35,797 nucleotides of DNA from Longimicrobiaceae bacterium (GTDB taxonomy: Bacteria > Gemmatimonadota > Gemmatimonadetes > Longimicrobiales > Longimicrobiaceae): the NCBI GenBank assembly GCA_035696245.1, contig DASRQW010000173.1, forward strand, positions 1-35,797, read 5' to 3'. The position numbers and the translations under genes are program-made. The notes under the pieces were generated by a model that was not told the DNA's origin, searched no databases, and saw nothing but the letters and a program-made list of their open reading frames with translations. Each line of letters opens with the position of its first letter. Positions within the stretch are counted from its first letter, which is position 1. Shown piece by piece: positions 32,468-35,797 of the stretch.

Positions 32468-34078
32468 CTACGGCACCGGCTGCGACGTGCGGAGGATGGG
32501 GTACGCCGCGGCGCCCTTGAGCGCGTCGTCCAGCAGGTTCCAGTCGGCCAGGCCATCGTCCGAGCGCGGCTCCAGCAGCGTGAACGCCAGGCGGCCGAGT
32601 GGTTGATCTACCGGCACCACCAGCGTTCCCGCGGGCACGGTGCGCTGCGACTGCACGTACGCTCCGTAGATCGTACGCTCGCGGTGCCCCTGGAACGCGC
32701 GCTCCGGCACAGCGGTCGAGTCGATGCGGAACTCCTCCACCGGAAGCGTGACAGCTCGCGTCAGCCGCCGGAAGCGGATGCCGTGCGCCTCCAGCCGGTC
32801 GACGACGATGGAGAGCGAAGCGGGAACGAGGTACGCAGCCGGCGCGCGCTCCGTCTCCGTCGGCGCGAAGGTCCCGAACTCCGGCATCCGCTCGGGCCGG
32901 TGCACGTCCAGCCGGCGCAGCATGGGCTGGCCGGTGTACGGGTTCCGCAGCGTGTCCACCGCGCCCATCAGGATCTCCACCGGCGCCGCAGAGCGCTCGT
33001 GCGTTGCCCTCAGCGCCAGGCGCGACCCGACGACGGAGCGCCGGTCCGCCGCCTCGGTCGCGCGGCGAATCTCCGTGGCATGCGCGTGCGCCCAGTCCGC
33101 GATCTCCTCCACGAATCGCAGCGTCACGTCGATCCGCTGGTCGAACGGCAGGTACGCGTACGCCTCGCTCAGGATCGCGAAGCGGTTGCGCAGCCCCACG
33201 TAGTTGTTGCCGAAGCGCGGCCGGTGGTCGAAGGTGTACCAGCCGCGCCCCGCGCCCTCGTTCCCCTCCTCTTCCGACGGCACGTTGCCGTAGTAGTAGA
33301 AGTCCCACCCGTGCCCGCGCCGCAGGTCGGCGGTGATCGCCGGCAGCCACTCGCGCCGGAGGATGCGCACGATGGCGCTGGCGGTGTTGGGGTGCAGCGG
33401 CGGGGAGTAGGTGAGCTGGTACGCGTGGTAGCTGCCGTTGGTGGTGTGCAGGTCCACCGCCACGTGCGGGTCGTACTCGCGCAGCAGCAGCGCCAGCGAG
33501 CGCGCCTCGGGCGACTCCAGCTTCATGTGGTCGCGGTTCAGGTCCAGCCCCTGCGCGTTGGCGCGCGTGCCCATGCCGCCCACCGGCCCCCACTGGTGCG
33601 GCCGGTTGAGCAGCCCCACGCGCTCGTTCCCGTCCGCGTTGTAGATGGGTGCGATGAGCAGCACAAGCGAGTCCGCCCACGCCGCGTGCCGCCCCGCCGC
33701 CAGGTCGCGCAGCAGGACGAGCATCGCCTCCTTCCCCTCCACCTCGCCCGCGTGGATGTTGGCCTGAACGTAGATGCGCGTCTTCCCGCTCGCCATCACC
33801 GCCTGCGGGCTCGCGTCGCGCACGTTGCCGACGACGGCCAGCGGCAGCGGTCTTCCCTCCTGAGTGTAGCCGAACGTGGTGAGGTGGATGCGGCCCGGCG
33901 CGCGCCGCTGCACCTCGCGCATGAACGCCACCACCTCGTCGTAGCGGCTCGTCTCGCGGTACGCGCTCGCCTCCGCGCGCGTCCGCGGCACGTCCGTTTG
34001 CGCGCCCGCGGCGGATGCGGACGCACACGCGAGCGCCAGCGCAGCGGCGGCCGTCGAAACGCGATGGAGTCTGGTCAT
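32468..34078 (-). CDS. Secreted M14-family zinc carboxypeptidase
   Basis: 536 residues. An N-terminal signal peptide (MTRLHRVSTAAAALALACASASAAGAQ) predicts export. The zinc site is HxxE in NIHAGEVEGKEA (His109, Glu112) and the third ligand is His211 in VAVDLHTTNGS; GLDLNRDH and the acid in RFAILSEAYAY follow the carboxypeptidase A-type pattern. The catalytic domain ends near residue 310, and the C-terminal 220 residues (LVPASLSIVVDRLEAHGIRF, VPVDQPLGRLAFTLLEPRSDDG) resemble the accessory domain of large periplasmic M14 proteins. It should remove C-terminal residues from peptides outside the cytoplasm. ATG 34078 is fixed by the signal peptide; its upstream sequence is a duplicated gene fragment with no clear ribosome site. 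Confidence 0.93.
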   Translation of the reverse strand: MTRLHRVSTAAAALALACASASAAGAQTDVPRTRAEASAYRETSRYDEVVAFMREVQRRAPGRIHLTTFGYTQEGRPLPLAVVGNVRDASPQAVMASGKTRIYVQANIHAGEVEGKEAMLVLLRDLAAGRHAAWADSLVLLIAPIYNADGNERVGLLNRPHQWGPVGGMGTRANAQGLDLNRDHMKLESPEARSLALLLREYDPHVAVDLHTTNGSYHAYQLTYSPPLHPNTASAIVRILRREWLPAITADLRRGHGWDFYYYGNVPSEEEGNEGAGRGWYTFDHRPRFGNNYVGLRNRFAILSEAYAYLPFDQRIDVTLRFVEEIADWAHAHATEIRRATEAADRRSVVGSRLALRATHERSAAPVEILMGAVDTLRNPYTGQPMLRRLDVHRPERMPEFGTFAPTETERAPAAYLVPASLSIVVDRLEAHGIRFRRLTRAVTLPVEEFRIDSTAVPERAFQGHRERTIYGAYVQSQRTVPAGTLVVPVDQPLGRLAFTLLEPRSDDGLADWNLLDDALKGAAAYPILRTSQPVP

Positions 34079-34095
34079 GGAGATCTGGGCGGTCG

Positions 34096-34476
34096 TCAAC
34101 ACATTCTGCGTCTCCAGCGAAAGTCCAGTTCCGGCACCGTCAGCACCTGCGTGGCGGGATCGAAGACGCACGCGCCCTCGAACAGGAACGCGCGCAGCTC
34201 CGGCATCTCGAACGCCAGCCGCGACACGCACACGCCGGCCACCACGTCCAGCCGGTCGTCGCTCTCCAGCGCCGCCAGCACGTCGGCGGTGCTCGGCCGG
34301 TCATCGTCCACCTTGTACGACGTGAGCACCAGCGCGCGGTCCACGCCGCACGCGTCCATCTCGCCCAGCAGCAGCGCGTGCCGCTCGGCCAGGCTGGCGG
34401 GCTCCTCGGCGGAGTACCGGTTCAGGTGCGTGTGGCAGTCTACGATCAAGGCGCTCGAGGTTTCGGGTTCGCCCAC
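34096..34476 (-). pseudogene. Truncated amidohydrolase fused to a DUF4403 fragment
   Basis: The first ~100 codons look like the start of a TIM-barrel amidohydrolase: IVDCHTHLNRY with the HxH metal motif, then MDACGVDRALVLTSYKVDDD and LDVVAGVCVSRLAFEMPELRAFLFEG. Full family members are usually 250-300 residues. After FEGA the frame switches into CVFDPATQVLTVPELDF, which copies the neighbouring DUF4403-like protein (VFDPATQVLTVPDLDF), then a one-base deletion relative to that source ends it at RWRRRMC. Only one third of the barrel remains, so it cannot be a working enzyme. Start may be GTG 34476 or TTG 34449. Recombination or loss between two loci is inferred. Confidence 0.7.
34106..34168 (-). 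repeat. 63-bp duplicated fragment of the DUF4403 gene
   Basis: Aligns with 35120-35183: 61 of 64 columns identical, one deleted base and two substitutions, same orientation. Weaker similarity continues to about 34090. It lies directly upstream of the M14 start codon. Confidence 0.9.
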
Positions 34477-34852
34477 GCGGCGAGGCACGGAGCGTACCAC
34501 CGGAGGGAGAGTTCCCGCCAATGGGAGGAGCAAGGACGTCCCGCGGCCAGTGATGGCCGCGGGTACACACGAGCGAATCCGGTTGAGCGATGACGGAGTT
34601 CGACAGCGCAGTCCGAACCGTGGCCGATACGCGTCAGACAGACGCACCGGTTCGGATGCATCGCTGCGCATCTCCCGAATCATCCCACTGTCCTCATCCG
34701 GATCACCGCGGATATCACCCGGCGGGCATCAAACGGGGCGCACCATCGGAAGGATCGCCGGACCACATCACCCGCGCGTGACGCGTCGCTGACTTCGTCG
34801 ACGGAAATCCGAGTACGCGTCGGCGCCTGACGGACGCTGCGCAACGCGGCGG
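34477..34852 (-). other. 376-bp intergenic region with hairpin and motifs
   Basis: No gene supported. It holds a perfect 10-bp hairpin at 34540-34563 and a CGCATCTCCCGAA copy near 34667, with looser relatives (CATCACCCG) near 34710-34775. The strand given is that of the flanking genes. Confidence 0.6.
34540..34563. repeat. Perfect 10-bp intergenic hairpin
   Basis: CCCGCGGCCA-GTGA-TGGCCGCGGG. It lacks a T-run. The stem is similar in style to the GCGGCT-TT-AGCCGC hairpin of the 67-bp repeats, but not the same sequence. Confidence 0.7.
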
Positions 34853-35797
34853 TCAGCGCATGGTGACGGTGATGCCGGCGGTGCCCTCGGCGACGAGGAC
34901 GGCGGCGACGGAGCCGGGGCGAACGGCCACGCCCACGGGGCTCAGGGCGTCCACGCTGCCCCGCATGCGCACGGAGCGGCCGAGATCGCGGTTCAGCGCG
35001 CCGTCCACGTGCTCCCGCAGCTGGGCGACGCGCGGGGCGAGCGGGAAGCGCGCCGCCGCGACCATCTGCTCGCGCAGGCTGGGGTAGAGCAGCCACTTCG
35101 CGGCCGTCGCCAGCACGTCCTGCGTCTCCAGCGAGAAGTCCAGGTCCGGCACCGTCAGCACCTGCGTGGCGGGGTCGAAGACGGGCGTGCCCACGAAGTA
35201 GAGGGTGCCGCGCGCGTCGCCCCGCACGTCCACCGCCAGCACCAGCCGGCGGCCCTGCCCGGACAGGTGCGCCGCCGCGATCGTCACGCTCTGGCCGTGC
35301 GAGAACAGGCGCTTGCCCACGAGCTGGTCCGCCAGGATGCTGTCCGCCGCGGCATACGGGATGTCGGCCAGCAGCTGGATGCGAAAGCCGCGGCCGGGCG
35401 GCATGGGAATGCGCGGGGGAAGCGGCGTGGTGTCCGGCTCCGGGCGGTCGCCCACCACCACGCGCGGCATCATCACCAGCGCCACGTCGGCAGAGAGCGT
35501 GGTGCCGCTTCCCTGGGGCGCGGCGGCGCTGGCGGCGCGCGGGCGCAGGGTGAGCCAGACCCCGTCCGCCACGCGGATGGGCTGCTGGAGCGCGCGCCAC
35601 ACGCCGGCCACGCGGTCGTGGAGCTGCGCCGCCCGGCGGATGCGCTCGTCCACGCGCGGCGCGGCGCGTTCTAGCTCGGCCAGCACCTTGGCCTGCACGC
35701 GCTCGGTCACGTCCACACGCGCCGCAGCCACCACGCAGTGCACCCCGCTGCGGACGGGGCGCGCGGCCGTGTGCGGCGCCACCCGCCAGTCCGGCGT
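34853..35797 (-). CDS. DUF4403-family protein, N-terminus outside window
   Basis: 314 residues are visible and the frame is still open at the right edge, so the start lies beyond it; family members are usually 450-500 residues. The signature VFDPATQVLTVPDLDFSLETQDVLATAAKWLLYP is typical of DUF4403, as are the preceding FVGTPV strand and the region PMPPGRGFRIQLLADIPYAAADSILADQLVGK. The family is probably a lipid-binding-like beta-rich protein of the cell envelope; no enzymatic function is known. A 64-base part of this gene (35120-35183) was the likely source of the duplicate at 34106-34168. Confidence 0.85.
   Translation of the reverse strand, partial: TPDWRVAPHTAARPVRSGVHCVVAAARVDVTERVQAKVLAELERAAPRVDERIRRAAQLHDRVAGVWRALQQPIRVADGVWLTLRPRAASAAAPQGSGTTLSADVALVMMPRVVVGDRPEPDTTPLPPRIPMPPGRGFRIQLLADIPYAAADSILADQLVGKRLFSHGQSVTIAAAHLSGQGRRLVLAVDVRGDARGTLYFVGTPVFDPATQVLTVPDLDFSLETQDVLATAAKWLLYPSLREQMVAAARFPLAPRVAQLREHVDGALNRDLGRSVRMRGSVDALSPVGVAVRPGSVAAVLVAEGTAGITVTMR

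Overview
The window looks like a high-GC (roughly 70%) bacterial chromosome segment. Strong G/C third-position bias, GTG starts, a pinensin-like leader peptide and the mix of genes fit Gemmatimonadota, possibly Longimicrobium-like. That placement is an inference from style and content, since there is no rRNA or other decisive marker here.

Left part (1-19.5 kb, + strand): the end of a nonribosomal peptide biosynthesis locus. A giant NRPS gene, open at the left edge, shows C(tail)-A-T-C-A-T-C-A-T-C-A-T-TE. It is followed by an MbtH protein, a discrete acyltransferase that keeps a KS-AT linker but has no ketosynthase, a FkbK/ZmaG-like 3-hydroxyacyl dehydrogenase, an acyl-CoA dehydrogenase, a 91-residue Cys-rich RiPP-precursor-like peptide, a type II thioesterase and an Sfp-type phosphopantetheinyl transferase. 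The dehydrogenase pair plus free acyltransferase suggests a carrier-bound alternative extender unit (hydroxy-, methoxy- or aminomalonyl type), with the remaining genes outside the window. Adenylation codes read by eye suggest Pro-like, Val, then two nearly identical unassigned pockets.

Middle (19.7-25.4 kb): an AraC-type regulator on the - strand, with a possible near-leaderless promoter, diverges from a small lipoprotein gene. Then come a TPR protein and a clpS-clpA operon (N-degron adaptor and unfoldase), all on the - strand.

Right part (26-35.8 kb): a translationally coupled pair encodes a C39-like papain-fold protein and a 979-residue fusion of a RimK-like (RLAN-type) ATP-grasp ligase with a GCS2-like carboxylate-amine ligase. 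A convergent cyanophycinase-like S51 peptidase lies across a bidirectional terminator. This is a candidate uncharacterised amide or peptide-forming system. It is followed on the - strand by an SMP-30 lactonase-like protein preceded by a small ORF, a secreted M14 carboxypeptidase, a chimeric amidohydrolase remnant carrying a 63-bp copy of a neighbouring gene, and a DUF4403-like gene running off the right edge.

Intergenic regions are unusual. Five of them carry a short recurring motif, CATCTMCCG or its complement CGGKAGATG, several times as inverted pairs forming hairpins. A 67-bp double-hairpin repeat flanks the 3-hydroxyacyl dehydrogenase gene in direct orientation, and a 20-bp repeat recurs inverted about 14 kb apart. 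No tRNA, rRNA, CRISPR array or insertion sequence was recognised.
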